DNA of 64,000 nt from Donghicola sp041224595 (GCF_041224595.1 NZ_JBGFGN010000146.1:1-64000); one strand, 5' to 3'; shown: positions 8,910-18,885, counted from the stretch's first letter. Notes: generated from the letters alone by a model not told the origin. Numbers and translations: made by a program.

Positions 8910-9797
8910 ATGGGCAAGGAACCTACGGTCTTGATCGGTTTGGGATCAACCAAGTCTGGAACGACTTGGCTCTATCACTATTTGGCCGATCATCCGCAAT
9001 GTCATGTCAGGTCGCGCAAAGAGCTTCATTATTTTGATAACCTTGACCCCACCGCGCTGAACAAAGAGCGCCAGAAGGTCAGTCGCAAGGCCGAGGAATT
9101 GGGCGAGCGTGCCGAGACTGCCAAAGGTCCCATGCGGTACCGCGTTCGAAAACGATTTGATGATGCGCTCGATTGGCTACTGGTGCTGAACGAAGATGAC
9201 GACGCAGACCGCGATCATGCGTATATTTCTTTCCTGAAGTCCGGCCGAGCAGGTAAGCCCGTCGTCGCGGATATTACGCCGTCTTATGGAATTCAGTCCC
9301 AAGAGATTTATCAGCGCATGATGAAGGTGAGCGAGGACGTTCGGTTCCTCTATCTCATGCGCGACCCAGTCGCCCGCCTCTGGAGCCATGTCCGGATGAA
9401 TGCCGAGAAATCGAAGAAGAGCGCGCCATTCGAGACACGGTGCGCTGACCTGTTGCAGTCCGCAATCGATGGCAATCTGCCCGAAATGCGGGCGCGCGGC
9501 GATTACGCCACTGTCCTTGAACGCGCACCATCTTTGCCAGAGGGCAAGTTTCTAGCTCTGTTCTACGAAGACATTTTCGACGGAGATGGGCTGCGCAAAC
9601 TTTGTGAGTTCGCGGGATTGAACTATATGCCAACGGATTTGACTGTGCGTCACCACGAAGGAAAGTCCTTGGACATGACGCCAGAGCAGGAAAATGCTGC
9701 ATTTCAAGCGCTCTTTCCCCAGTATGAAGCAGCTCAAGCATATATGGGAACCCTGCCCCGCAAATGGCAGGACAGGATTAATTCCTTCAAAGGTTAA
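8910..9797 (+). CDS. Sulfotransferase family protein
   Basis: A 295-residue cytoplasmic sulfotransferase. The 5'-phosphosulfate loop of the PAPS site is STKSGTTWLY at residues 12-21, and the 3'-phosphate motif is LYLMRDPVARLWSHVR near residue 150. It would transfer sulfate from PAPS to a carbohydrate or other hydroxyl acceptor; the acceptor is unknown. The stop TAA is directly followed by the reverse-complement stop of the convergent beta-helix gene, with no intergenic base. The pair may act on the same surface glycan, but the opposite orientation argues against simple co-regulation. Confidence 0.85.
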   Translation: MGKEPTVLIGLGSTKSGTTWLYHYLADHPQCHVRSRKELHYFDNLDPTALNKERQKVSRKAEELGERAETAKGPMRYRVRKRFDDALDWLLVLNEDDDADRDHAYISFLKSGRAGKPVVADITPSYGIQSQEIYQRMMKVSEDVRFLYLMRDPVARLWSHVRMNAEKSKKSAPFETRCADLLQSAIDGNLPEMRARGDYATVLERAPSLPEGKFLALFYEDIFDGDGLRKLCEFAGLNYMPTDLTVRHHEGKSLDMTPEQENAAFQALFPQYEAAQAYMGTLPRKWQDRINSFKG

Positions 9798-12089
9798 TTA
9801 CAGGGGTGCGTCGACACGGGTCGTCAAAGTGACGCGTCCTTTTAGAGCGGCGGGCCAATACAACTTGATCCTGTCGCCGTCGCTGCCTTGCTCGGGTTCG
9901 GCGTAAGATGTCGCCCAAGTCACCGTGCCGTCCGAGGTTTTTAGGGGGCCTTCAGGGATCACGCTTTCAACGGTGCGTGCACGGCCCTTGAACGGAAGGT
10001 AGTCGCCGCACTCAGCAGTCCAAACCGATGCCGCGGTATTCTGATCCATTTTTAGAACCAATGGGTTGCGGATTTGGTTTGTCACGGCGTTGAAAACGTT
10101 ACCTTGGACTATAACGTTGTAGCTACGGTCCAAAAGCAATTCCGCGTAGGTCGTATCAATTTCTTCCACACGATTAATATTTCCATTGAGCGCGCGGAAA
10201 ACGTTGTTTCCCATCGTCAGACCATTCAAGAAATGGCCAACCCCGTGCGGTCGCAGAATGAAGAAGCGAAAGGCCTCGGACACGTCGTTTACGGTAAAGA
10301 TATTGCCGTTGATCGTGAGGCCGCCGAACGAGAATTCATCGCTTTGCTCGGGGGCCTGGTCATGTTCATTTGCCCAGAGAATGTAGTTGTTATCGATATA
10401 ATTGCCTGTGATCGTCGTCTTGCAGTTCGTTTTGCTTAGGATCAGGCCTGCCGAACGGATGCCATTCGACGCGCTGTCCCCTTGAAACCAATGATTGCCC
10501 GAAATCATGTTGCCGGCACCAGCCAGTACAATGCTGTGCTTGAAGTGCACGAAACGGTTATCGCGGATCTTGACGTCGTTGCCTGTGGCATTCATCGCGA
10601 TACTGATGCGCTCGGGCACTGTCAGCGGGCTTTCATCCGACAGGAACTGGCAGCGATCCACCATCATGCCCTGGCAGCCTTCGCCGGGCGACGTGAGCGC
10701 GCGGTTCTTTGGGCGCGTGAAGACACAGTCGCGGATATGAAGGCCAATCCCTGCGGGCGCGATCATCAAGCCGCTTGAACGGCCATTGCAGCGGAATTCA
10801 ATGTCCGACAGCGCAAACTTTGCCAAATTACCAAAGCCACTGAAATCCAGAAGATATTTAAAACGGCGGAAGGTGAAATTCTGAGTGCCTTCTGCGTCAT
10901 ACAGTGGACAGTTCAAGCGGATGGTATTGGACGCCACATCCACGTCTCGGACGTAAACTTCACGGCCGACACCGACGCCCTCGACCAGCGCGCCGACAGG
11001 AATGTTTGCGACGTTCGCCACCCCCTCTAGGAAGTACGGGTTCGCAGGATCGAATGTGGCGATAGAGGTGACGACTGTGTCGTCCCAATTCGACGTATTC
11101 GCCGCTTCGACTTGTCCGTTTTTGATCGTGCGGCGAGTAGCATAGCTGTCGCGATTGGGAACTGCGGCAGACATGTCTAGCGGCTCGTATAGTTGCACAC
11201 TGCGCCCGCACAGGTCGAGCGAATCGTGGGTGCCGCTGTTTAGCAGCGCTTGGAAGGCACGGGCAAAGCCGTCACTCTCGGAGCCGAAAATGTCCGCGTA
11301 AGTTGGCAGATCGAGGTCGCGCTGCAGGACCAACACCGCGTCGGCAGGCATCTGAACGGTACCAGCAACACGCACGGAATTTTTGATCGTTATGCTTTCG
11401 CCGAGAAAATACTCACCCGGCGAGATATAGAGAGCGCGGCCCTTGGCAGCGTTGTCTGCAGCAACAAAGGCGGCACTGTCATCTGTGCTGCCATCGCCAA
11501 CTGCACCGAAATCTCTGACATCCACCGCGCCCACAAGTTGGGGCAGGAAGAGTGCGGTAACATCTTCGACGATCAGATTAGCGATACGCACAATGCCGCC
11601 GTTGCCACCAGTCAGATCAAAGCCGAAATGCCCGCCTTCGGCGGTCACCCCCCAGACCATCTCAACGCCGTCCCGGGCACCGGTGCCGACAATGGCAGAA
11701 ACCTCTTTGATCTCACCATAGCCAGAGATCGATTTCGAAGCTCCGATGCCGGTTAGGCCACTAATCGCAGCGCCGGTGCCATCGATCGGAGTGCCAGCGG
11801 CGCGGACATCGGGAAGTGTGCCAGAAATGGCCTTGATGCGAATGCGGACACGAAGATAACGTCCCGCGACCATGTCTGTTGGGATCATACAGCGCACGCG
11901 CTGGGTGCTGGCGGTTTTCACAATCTCGAGGCATGAACCAAAGTCGCCGTCCCCGGACACGAGAGAGACGCCTCCGGTTGCTTCGAGCGTTTGGCTTCCA
12001 CTCAGGCCGTCGCCGGATGACCAGTTCGAGAGACCCTCGTCAAAAGCAACAGGCATCAGTTCGGCTGGATCGGTATAGGCAATCGTCAT
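9798..12089 (-). CDS. Right-handed beta-helix protein with pectate-lyase-3 type domain
   Basis: A 763-residue protein without a signal peptide. Residues 1-200 form a beta-rich N-terminal part. Near residue 205 begins the tail-spike/pectate-lyase motif VDVRDFGAVGDGSTDDSAAF, followed by the usual ALYISPGEYFL, and repeated beta-helix rungs continue to about residue 690 (for example GNMISGNHWFQGD and TTITGNYIDNNYI). A small C-terminal beta domain closes the protein. Such folds occur in polysaccharide lyases, phage tail spikes and gene-transfer-agent spikes; the lack of a signal peptide favours a particle-borne spike or a non-classical export route. The ATG at 12089 (AAAGGGA site) is chosen over an in-frame upstream start. 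Confidence 0.75.
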   Translation of the reverse strand: MTIAYTDPAELMPVAFDEGLSNWSSGDGLSGSQTLEATGGVSLVSGDGDFGSCLEIVKTASTQRVRCMIPTDMVAGRYLRVRIRIKAISGTLPDVRAAGTPIDGTGAAISGLTGIGASKSISGYGEIKEVSAIVGTGARDGVEMVWGVTAEGGHFGFDLTGGNGGIVRIANLIVEDVTALFLPQLVGAVDVRDFGAVGDGSTDDSAAFVAADNAAKGRALYISPGEYFLGESITIKNSVRVAGTVQMPADAVLVLQRDLDLPTYADIFGSESDGFARAFQALLNSGTHDSLDLCGRSVQLYEPLDMSAAVPNRDSYATRRTIKNGQVEAANTSNWDDTVVTSIATFDPANPYFLEGVANVANIPVGALVEGVGVGREVYVRDVDVASNTIRLNCPLYDAEGTQNFTFRRFKYLLDFSGFGNLAKFALSDIEFRCNGRSSGLMIAPAGIGLHIRDCVFTRPKNRALTSPGEGCQGMMVDRCQFLSDESPLTVPERISIAMNATGNDVKIRDNRFVHFKHSIVLAGAGNMISGNHWFQGDSASNGIRSAGLILSKTNCKTTITGNYIDNNYILWANEHDQAPEQSDEFSFGGLTINGNIFTVNDVSEAFRFFILRPHGVGHFLNGLTMGNNVFRALNGNINRVEEIDTTYAELLLDRSYNVIVQGNVFNAVTNQIRNPLVLKMDQNTAASVWTAECGDYLPFKGRARTVESVIPEGPLKTSDGTVTWATSYAEPEQGSDGDRIKLYWPAALKGRVTLTTRVDAPL

Positions 12090-12189
12090 GGGTTTTCCCT
12101 TTTTCCGCAGGGCGCGCAATTTCGCACGCATCGGAGTAGGGAACTATCAATGCCGTCTTAACCGGATATTGGGTGACCGTACGCTCGGA

Positions 12190-12591
12190 TCAGGCAATCG
12201 CTCCATCGCTATCAAGCAATCGAACACCGTCGATCTGCCATTGCCCGTCGATTTGGATCATTTTGTACTCAAGAACGTGCACTTTTCCTGATCGGTCTTC
12301 AATCATGACGGGTTGGAATGTGCGTCCGTCTCGCTCCTCTAGGTCAAGGAACACCACTGCGCCCGGTCGCCAGACCATGGGATAACCATGCTGAACCATG
12401 TGCCCGAACATTTCGGGATTTCGGAACACGTTTTTGATGGTGGGGCTGGCGTAATCGTACGCCGCCGTAAAATCGTCGGACTTGAACGCGTCCAACTGGC
12501 TGCGGATGGTTTGACGGATGTCGTCTGATTGCGCGACCGCACCCATGGCCAGTCCTAGCCAGAGTGCCGCCGCAAGCGTGAGTGTTTTCAT
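12190..12591 (-). CDS. DUF4864 domain secreted protein
   Basis: A 133-residue protein with a clear signal peptide (LTLAAALWLGLAMGAVAQ). The mature 112 residues match DUF4864, an NTF2-like small alpha+beta fold found in alphaproteobacteria. The function is unknown. A near-perfect AAAGGAGG ribosome-binding site precedes the ATG. It probably acts in the periplasm. It lies between lysS and the beta-helix gene on the same strand and has its own short leader. Confidence 0.8.
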   Translation of the reverse strand: MKTLTLAAALWLGLAMGAVAQSDDIRQTIRSQLDAFKSDDFTAAYDYASPTIKNVFRNPEMFGHMVQHGYPMVWRPGAVVFLDLEERDGRTFQPVMIEDRSGKVHVLEYKMIQIDGQWQIDGVRLLDSDGAIA

Positions 12592-12648
12592 GGCACGCCT
12601 CCTTTCCTCTATTAGACGAGGTAGCGCGCCATTTGGTTTCAGCCAGTA

Positions 12649-14226
12649 CTAGCCAAGGTCGCCCGCCAGCCCCTGTTCAATCAGGGCGACGGTCTCTTTC
12701 AAACCGTACAGCGCAATAAAGCCGCCGAAACGCGGGCCTTGGCTTTGACCCAGCAGCACTTCGTAGATCGCCTTGAACCAGTTGCGCAGGTTCTCGAAGT
12801 TGTGGTCTTTGCCGACCGCGAACACGAGGCTCTGCAACTCTTCGGCATCGTTCGCACCTTCGTACGATTTCAGACGACCCAGCAGATCTTCAAGCGCCGC
12901 GCGCTCTTGTTCATCGGGCGCACGGAAGGTTTTCGTAGGTTTCACGAAGTCGTTGTAGTAGCGCACGGCAAAACCGGCAGCCGCGTCCAGATCGGGATGG
13001 GTTTCCGCAGTCGCGTCAGGCGCATACCGGCGGATAAAGCCCCACATGGTCTCTTTATCTTGCGCACCAGCTGCCGACGCGAGGTTCAACAGCATCGAGA
13101 AGGGAACGACCATCTTCGACTCGGGAACATTGCCGCCGTGGATGTGGAACACAGGGTTGTTCACCCGCTTGTCTGCGTCCTGATCGACATAGGCTCGCAG
13201 CTGCTGGTGATACTCGTCCATCGCCTTGGGGATCACGTCAAAGTGCATACGCTTTGCGGTTTTGGGCTTCTGGTACATGAAGTACGACAGGCTCTCGGTC
13301 GAGGCATAGGTCAGCCATTCGTCGATCGACAGGCCGTTGCCCTTGGACTTCGAAATTTTTTCGCCGTTCTGGTCAAGGAACAGCTCGTAGGTGAAGTGCT
13401 CGGGCGGACGCACGCCAAGAGTCCGGCAGATGCCGTCATAGATCGGCGTGTTGGTGCTGTGGTCCTTGCCGTACATCTCGAAGTCAACGGATAGCGCCGC
13501 CCAACGGGCGCCGAAATCGGGCTTCCACTGCAGCTTTACGTTGCCGCCAGTAACGGGCAGCGTCCATTCCTTGCCGTCTTCGTCGTCAAAGGTGATGGTG
13601 CCGTTCACAGCATCCACGTTCTTCATGGGAACGTACAACACGCGGCCGGTCTCGGGGTGGATCGGAAGGAAGATCGAATAGGTCGCCGCACGCTCTTCGC
13701 GCAAGGACTTCAGCATGATCTTCATCAGATCATCGTATTTCTCGGCAGCACGCAGCAGGATTTCGTCGAACTGGCCTGACTTGTAGAACTCGGTTGCCGA
13801 ATAGAATTCATACTCGAAACCGAAGGTATCGAGAAAGCGGCGCAGCATCGCGTTGTTGTGCGCGCCAAAGCTGTCAAACTCTTCGAACGGGTCCGGAACA
13901 GCGGTCAGGGGCTTCTGGATATTCGCGTGCAGCAGTTCCTGATTAGGAACGTTTTCAGGCACTTTGCGCATGCCGTCCATGTCGTCCGAGAAACAAATCA
14001 GGCGGGTCGGAATGTCGCTGATCAGCTCGAAGGCGCGGCGGATCATCGTGGTCCGAGCGACTTCGCCAAAGGTGCCGATGTGCGGCAGACCCGAAGGGCC
14101 GTAGCCGGTTTCGAATAGAACATAGCCCTTTTCCGGCGGCGCCTTTTCATAGCGTTTCAGCAGCCGGCGCGCTTCTTCAAAGGGCCAGGCTTTCGAACGC
14201 ATCGCGGCTTCGCGCAGATCAGACAT
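12649..14226 (-). CDS. lysS: Lysyl-tRNA synthetase, class I
   Basis: A 525-residue cytoplasmic enzyme that charges tRNA-Lys with lysine. The class I signature sequences are present: the HIGH-equivalent PSGLPHIG near residue 45 and the KMSKS-equivalent KISKSKGNG near residue 290. This is the archaeal-type enzyme used by most alphaproteobacteria instead of the class II enzyme. The frame is open 46 codons upstream, but the ATG at 14226 (MSDLREAAM) with a GGAG site nine bases before it fits family length. It is an essential core gene and so argues that this part of the window is chromosomal or a chromid. A TerB gene is divergent 117 bp away. Confidence 0.95.
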   Translation of the reverse strand: MSDLREAAMRSKAWPFEEARRLLKRYEKAPPEKGYVLFETGYGPSGLPHIGTFGEVARTTMIRRAFELISDIPTRLICFSDDMDGMRKVPENVPNQELLHANIQKPLTAVPDPFEEFDSFGAHNNAMLRRFLDTFGFEYEFYSATEFYKSGQFDEILLRAAEKYDDLMKIMLKSLREERAATYSIFLPIHPETGRVLYVPMKNVDAVNGTITFDDEDGKEWTLPVTGGNVKLQWKPDFGARWAALSVDFEMYGKDHSTNTPIYDGICRTLGVRPPEHFTYELFLDQNGEKISKSKGNGLSIDEWLTYASTESLSYFMYQKPKTAKRMHFDVIPKAMDEYHQQLRAYVDQDADKRVNNPVFHIHGGNVPESKMVVPFSMLLNLASAAGAQDKETMWGFIRRYAPDATAETHPDLDAAAGFAVRYYNDFVKPTKTFRAPDEQERAALEDLLGRLKSYEGANDAEELQSLVFAVGKDHNFENLRNWFKAIYEVLLGQSQGPRFGGFIALYGLKETVALIEQGLAGDLG

Positions 14227-14343
14227 TTTCCGTAACTCCATCAACAGCGCGTCATAGTCGTGCGCATTTGTGCCCTCCCTATTGCGAGGGGGCTCAGGCG
14301 TCAATATTCTCTGGAAACGAGGCCGTATTTGAAAGGAAAGAAC

Positions 14344-14769
14344 GTGACCGAAGAAGTCCAGCACATCATCAGCGCTCAGGACGCCCTTGTGGCGACCATG
14401 GTGGCGATTTCGGCCTCTGACGAAGATATGCGCACCGCCGAGCTGGTGGAAATCCAGAATGCGGTCAATATGTTACCTGTCTTTGCAGAATATGACACCG
14501 ATCGAATCCCGCGGATCACCCAGCTGGTTTTTGAACTCTTCCAGCAAGAAGACGGTCTTGATGCCTTGTTCGGTTTGATCCGGGAAGCACTTCCGGCAAA
14601 GTTGAACGAAACGGCCTATGCTCTGGCCTGCGATGTAGCAGCGGCCGACGGGCACCTTTACGAGACTGAGCTGCGTTTGCTTGAAGAGATGCGATACGAG
14701 TTGAATATCGATCGCCTACATGCCGCAGCGATTGAGCGTGGTGCTCGTGCGCGTCACATGATCGAGTGA
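14344..14769 (+). CDS. TerB family protein
   Basis: A 141-residue all-helical protein of the tellurite-resistance TerB superfamily. The paired acidic repeats are visible as AISASDEDMRTAELVEI near residue 18 and ACDVAAADGHLYETEL near residue 95, which in TerB bind divalent metal. The start is taken as GTG at 14344 because GAAAGGAAAG sits immediately before it and the domain starts just after. The biochemical role is not established. Its stop and the stop of the convergent PBP4 gene together form TGATCA with no spacer. Confidence 0.8.
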   Translation: MTEEVQHIISAQDALVATMVAISASDEDMRTAELVEIQNAVNMLPVFAEYDTDRIPRITQLVFELFQQEDGLDALFGLIREALPAKLNETAYALACDVAAADGHLYETELRLLEEMRYELNIDRLHAAAIERGARARHMIE

Positions 14770-16269
14770 TCAGCTATCGTATACTGCGCCCCAGCGTCGG
14801 ATGAGGGCCTTTTGCAAGTCGCGTGCGCGGCGGTTCCAAGCCCTCCCTCCGGGTGGGCGCTCTTTCTGATTTTCCGTTAGGCTGGCCCTTTTGGGCAGAT
14901 CGGCCGAGAAGATGGCAAATGTCAGGTCGCGCCCGCTTGCCGTGCGGATATACCCACCCAGCCCACTGGCAAAATTGAGCGTTCCTGTTTTCGCGTGAAC
15001 ACTCAGAACAGATTTTGGGATTGGTTTCCCGTTGGCATCAGGAATTGCCACGGGCTTCATCAGTCGCGGCAAAAGACCTTTTTGAATCGCGCCAGAATAG
15101 GCCTGCGCCAGAGTTGATGCCGTCACACGTGATTTGTCGCCAAGTCCCGAATGATCGACGAAAAGGCAGCCTTTCATGCCAAGACGCGTCTGAGCCCACG
15201 CTGTCATCAGGCGTGCCGATCCCCGCAAAGAGCGCACCTGCCCATTGCGTTTCAAACTTGCGGTCATTCCCACAACCTCAGCTGTCAGGTTGGTCGAGTA
15301 TTTTAAACAGTTTTGTATGACCTCTTGCAGTGGTGCGCTGCTGCGCTGCGCAACGACGCTGCCATGTGGGGCTGTGCGCGTCACCTTGGGCGCGGGCAAC
15401 GCGATCCCTTGGCTGCGCGCAAAGGTTTGCAAGACTTCCCCTGCATAGAGTTCCGGCTTTCTGACAGGTAGCCAACGCGCCCCGCCATTTCCAAGAGCAC
15501 CGCTCGCGACCGTCCAGCTGTCCGCAGAGCCGAGGTCCTTGTAAGAGAAAACCGGCAAATTCCGTTGTGATACACTGATTTTGGCCATCGTGACGTCGGG
15601 ACGATAGTTGTTCGAGCGCGCATCCATCGTCAGTGCATAGCCCTGACCGCCGCGGCGCCATTCAAAATGCACCCGATTGTAATTCAGGTTTAGGCCTGAA
15701 ATTGCCGGGTTATAGCCCGCGTAATCTGACTGATTGCTATCAATCTCGCTCTCGTAGGGTAGAGCGCCCCCGTACACCAGAAACTGGCCGCGGACTTCGC
15801 GAATTCCTGCGGCTTTGAGTTGGTGCGCCAAATCTGCAAGGCCGTCTGTGTCAAGGGTCGGATCGCCGCCCCCCGCCAGCACAAGGTCTCCGTTCACGAC
15901 GCCGCCAGAAACTGTTCCTACAGCAAAAATTCGGGTGTGGAACCGAAAGGCAGGCCCCAACGTCTCTAATGCATAAATGGCGGTAACCGATTTGGTAACA
16001 CTCGCAGGAGGTAAGCCGCCAGAGATGTCCCGAGCCTCTAGGATCTGTCCGGTCCGTGCGTCTGCCACAGCGTATATAATTTGGCCTGAAACGCCGGACT
16101 GCGCGAGCAAAGCATCTGCGGCAGGCATAGCGGCTCTTGTGCCGCTGGCAGTGGGCCGGACTTGCGGGCGCAACGATTGAACGAGACCAGCCGCGTCTGC
16201 AGTTGCGCTCTGCAGGGCGGTTGCGCCTAGGGCGCCGATAAAGAAGCGACGAGAAACAGCGTATACCAT
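14770..16269 (-). CDS. dacB: D-alanyl-D-alanine carboxypeptidase/endopeptidase (PBP4)
   Basis: A 499-residue periplasmic penicillin-binding protein of peptidase family S13. The three active-site motifs are present: SVTK near residue 90, SxN as YSTN near residue 325, and KTG as HAKTGTLNF near residue 440. It cleaves the terminal D-Ala and cross-bridges of peptidoglycan. The N-terminus SRRFFIGALGATAL has a twin-arginine pattern, which suggests Tat export. The region between the first two motifs holds the large insert domain typical of class C low-mass PBPs. nadD lies upstream on the same strand. Confidence 0.92.
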   Translation of the reverse strand: MVYAVSRRFFIGALGATALQSATADAAGLVQSLRPQVRPTASGTRAAMPAADALLAQSGVSGQIIYAVADARTGQILEARDISGGLPPASVTKSVTAIYALETLGPAFRFHTRIFAVGTVSGGVVNGDLVLAGGGDPTLDTDGLADLAHQLKAAGIREVRGQFLVYGGALPYESEIDSNQSDYAGYNPAISGLNLNYNRVHFEWRRGGQGYALTMDARSNNYRPDVTMAKISVSQRNLPVFSYKDLGSADSWTVASGALGNGGARWLPVRKPELYAGEVLQTFARSQGIALPAPKVTRTAPHGSVVAQRSSAPLQEVIQNCLKYSTNLTAEVVGMTASLKRNGQVRSLRGSARLMTAWAQTRLGMKGCLFVDHSGLGDKSRVTASTLAQAYSGAIQKGLLPRLMKPVAIPDANGKPIPKSVLSVHAKTGTLNFASGLGGYIRTASGRDLTFAIFSADLPKRASLTENQKERPPGGRAWNRRARDLQKALIRRWGAVYDS

Positions 16270-16360
16270 GGCCGTACTAAGCCGCAGGCCGTTTGGGTGA
16301 ACAAGTCTTAACTGAGGCTTGCCTTGTGAAATTTATCTGACCGACAGAAATGTGAAGGAA

Positions 16361-16963
16361 CTATTGGGGCCATTCGCCTGATCTTCGGACTGCAGTCGAA
16401 GATTCATTTCGCATCGGGATATCGGCAAAGCACCAACTCGGGGCCTTTCGCATTCCCAAAACATAGCTGTCTCGCCCACCTATGCGTGCTTGGTCAAATA
16501 CCCGCGCGGCTTTGCTAAAGCGCGCTGACATGCGGTCTCCGGGGCGGGCAAGGACGCCTACAGGAACCATTTTCATGATGTCGTGCCACCGGTCCCAGCG
16601 GTGGAAGCCAGTCAGGTTATCGGCCCCCATGAGCCAGACGAACCGGACGTTGGGCATAATTCGCTGCAAGTGCTCTAGTGTTTCGGCGGTGTAGCGGGTT
16701 CCGATCCGAGCTTCGATGTCTGTAATGTGAACGCGGGGATGCGTCATCAGAGAGTTTGCCGCGTTTAAACGGTCTTCGATGGGCGCGGGACCGCGTTCTT
16801 TCAGGGGATTTCCGGGACTAACGAGCCACCAGACCTGATCCAGAGCGAACCGCTTGATCGCTTCGCGCGTGATCTGAACATGCCCTTGATGCGGCGGATC
16901 AAATGACCCACCCAGCAATCCGACCACTTGACCGGGTGCGACATAAGGCAAATTGTATGGCAT
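16361..16963 (-). CDS. nadD: Nicotinate-nucleotide adenylyltransferase
   Basis: A 200-residue cytoplasmic enzyme that adenylates nicotinate mononucleotide to deamido-NAD in NAD synthesis. The nucleotidyltransferase motif GGSFDPPHQGH is at residues 16-26, and the C-terminal ESSTAVR corresponds to the family ISSTxIR motif that contacts ATP. The start at 16963 is supported by GGGAG seven bases before it and by family length; an open frame extends 37 codons further. It is an essential gene. Confidence 0.93.
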   Translation of the reverse strand: MPYNLPYVAPGQVVGLLGGSFDPPHQGHVQITREAIKRFALDQVWWLVSPGNPLKERGPAPIEDRLNAANSLMTHPRVHITDIEARIGTRYTAETLEHLQRIMPNVRFVWLMGADNLTGFHRWDRWHDIMKMVPVGVLARPGDRMSARFSKAARVFDQARIGGRDSYVLGMRKAPSWCFADIPMRNESSTAVRRSGEWPQ

Positions 16964-17158
16964 CGGGGCTCCCGCAAAAAACCTGCCCATAAACCCGAGC
17001 CTGCGGTTGAGAGTCAAGCCAAGGGACGCGCAACTCTTTAGGGCACCCCAAGCGAAATCGAATTGAACGCGCAAACGACCTTTCTATGATTGCCCCTAAG
17101 CGGCCCCTTAGCTATGACTCCGCCCCAAACCCAGATTACCTGCAAGGAGCGGAAGCCC

Positions 17159-18826
17159 ATGGCATCCTATCAATACGTCTACCACATGGACGGCGTGTCC
17201 AAGACCTATCCCGGTGGCAAGAAGTGCTTTGAAAACATCCGCCTCTCGTTCTTGCCTGGTGTGAAGATCGGTGTGGTTGGCGTTAACGGCGCCGGTAAAT
17301 CGACCTTGCTGCGCATCATGGCCGGCATCGACAAGGATTTCAGCGGTGAAGCATGGGCTGCCGAGGGCGCTCGTGTTGGCTATCTGCCGCAGGAACCGAA
17401 GCTGGACGAGTCCCTGAGCGTGCGTGAGAACGTTATGCTCGCCGTGGCCGAGAAGAAGGGCAAAATCGACCGCTTCAACGAAATCGCCATGCAGATCGCC
17501 GAGGATTACACCGACGAGCTGATGCAAGAGATGACCGTCCTGCAAGACCAGATTGACGCAGAAAACCTGTGGGAACTGGACAGCCAGATCGACGTCGCGA
17601 TGGAAGCTCTGCGCTGCCCGCCCGATGACGCGGATGTGTCGAAGCTGTCCGGCGGTGAAAAGCGCCGCGTCGCGCTGTGCAAACTGCTGCTCGAAGCGCC
17701 TGACATGCTGCTGCTCGACGAACCGACCAACCACCTTGATGCGGAAACCATCGCGTGGCTGCAGCAGCACCTGATCGACTACAAAGGTACCATCCTCTGC
17801 GTCACTCACGACCGTTACTTCCTCGATGACATCACTGGCTGGATTCTGGAACTCGATCGTGGCCGCGGTATTCCCTACGAGGGCAACTACTCGGCATGGC
17901 TGGAACAGAAAGCCAAACGTCTTGAGCACGAAGCGCGCGAAGACAAAGCCAAGCAGAAAACCCTTGAGCGCGAACTTGAGTGGATGCGTCAGGGCCAGAA
18001 AGCCCGTCAGGCGAAATCCAAAGCGCGTATCGCGGCCTATAACGAAATGGCCAGCCAGTCCGAGCGTGAAAAGGTCGGTAAGGCGCAGATCGTCATCCCG
18101 AACGGCCCCCGTCTGGGCTCCAAGGTTATCGAGGTCGAGAACATCCAGAAGGCCTATGGCGAAAAGCTGCTGGTCGAAGGTCTGGATTTCTCGTTGCCTC
18201 CGGGCGGTATTGTCGGTGTGATCGGTCCGAACGGCGCCGGTAAATCGACTCTGTTCAAGATGCTGACCGGGCAAGAACAGCCCGACAGCGGTTCGGTGAC
18301 CTATGGTGACACGGTCAAACTGTCCTACGTGGACCAGTCGCGCGATGATCTGAACGCCGATGACACCGTTTGGGAAGCCATTTCGGGCGGCGCGGAACTG
18401 ATCGAACTGGGGGATGCCTCGGTGAACAGCCGTGCCTACTGCTCATCCTTCAACTTCAAGGGTGGCGACCAGCAAAAGAAAGTTGGCCTGCTGTCGGGTG
18501 GTGAACGCAACCGCGTCCACATGGCTCGCCTGCTAAAAGAAGGCGGCAACGTGCTGTTGCTCGACGAACCGACCAACGACTTGGACGTGGAAACCCTGCG
18601 TGCTCTGGAAGATGCTCTGGTGGATTTCGCGGGCTGCGCGGTTGTCATCTCGCACGACCGTTTCTTCCTCGACCGTATTTGTACCCACATTCTGGCGTTC
18701 GAGGGTGAGGCGCACGTTGAATGGTTCGAGGGCAACTTCGAAGACTACGAGGAAGACAAGAAGCGCCGCCTTGGCCCTGACGCGCTGGAGCCCAAGCGCA
18801 TCAAACACAAGAAGTTCACGCGTTAA
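17159..18826 (+). CDS. ettA: Energy-dependent translational throttle protein EttA (ABC-F ATPase)
   Basis: A 555-residue soluble ABC-F protein, the same length as Escherichia coli EttA. It has two ATPase cassettes: Walker A GVNGAGKST near residue 41 and GPNGAGKST near residue 360; signatures LSGGEKRR and LSGGERNR; Walker B followed by DEPTNHLD and DEPTNDLD. The linker between them carries the arginine/lysine-rich P-site tRNA interaction motif. It binds the ribosomal E site and gates the first translocation step according to the ATP/ADP ratio. The start at 17159 has AAGGAG nine bases before it. Confidence 0.95.
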   Translation: MASYQYVYHMDGVSKTYPGGKKCFENIRLSFLPGVKIGVVGVNGAGKSTLLRIMAGIDKDFSGEAWAAEGARVGYLPQEPKLDESLSVRENVMLAVAEKKGKIDRFNEIAMQIAEDYTDELMQEMTVLQDQIDAENLWELDSQIDVAMEALRCPPDDADVSKLSGGEKRRVALCKLLLEAPDMLLLDEPTNHLDAETIAWLQQHLIDYKGTILCVTHDRYFLDDITGWILELDRGRGIPYEGNYSAWLEQKAKRLEHEAREDKAKQKTLERELEWMRQGQKARQAKSKARIAAYNEMASQSEREKVGKAQIVIPNGPRLGSKVIEVENIQKAYGEKLLVEGLDFSLPPGGIVGVIGPNGAGKSTLFKMLTGQEQPDSGSVTYGDTVKLSYVDQSRDDLNADDTVWEAISGGAELIELGDASVNSRAYCSSFNFKGGDQQKKVGLLSGGERNRVHMARLLKEGGNVLLLDEPTNDLDVETLRALEDALVDFAGCAVVISHDRFFLDRICTHILAFEGEAHVEWFEGNFEDYEEDKKRRLGPDALEPKRIKHKKFTR

Positions 18827-18853
18827 TTCGCGTCAGTTTTGGCAAAAACATGC

Positions 18854-18885
18854 GAACCGGAGGGGCTGCGAAGCATCTCCGGTTC
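18854..18885 (+). terminator. Hairpin after ettA
   Basis: GAACCGGAG and CTCCGGTTC are perfect 9-bp arms around a 14-base loop, 28 bp after the ettA stop. No T-run follows, so termination may be factor-assisted. Confidence 0.5.

Noticed and set aside
17108..18274. A 388-codon frame antisense to ettA
   Set aside because: It is the shadow of a highly conserved gene; no start signal or known domain.
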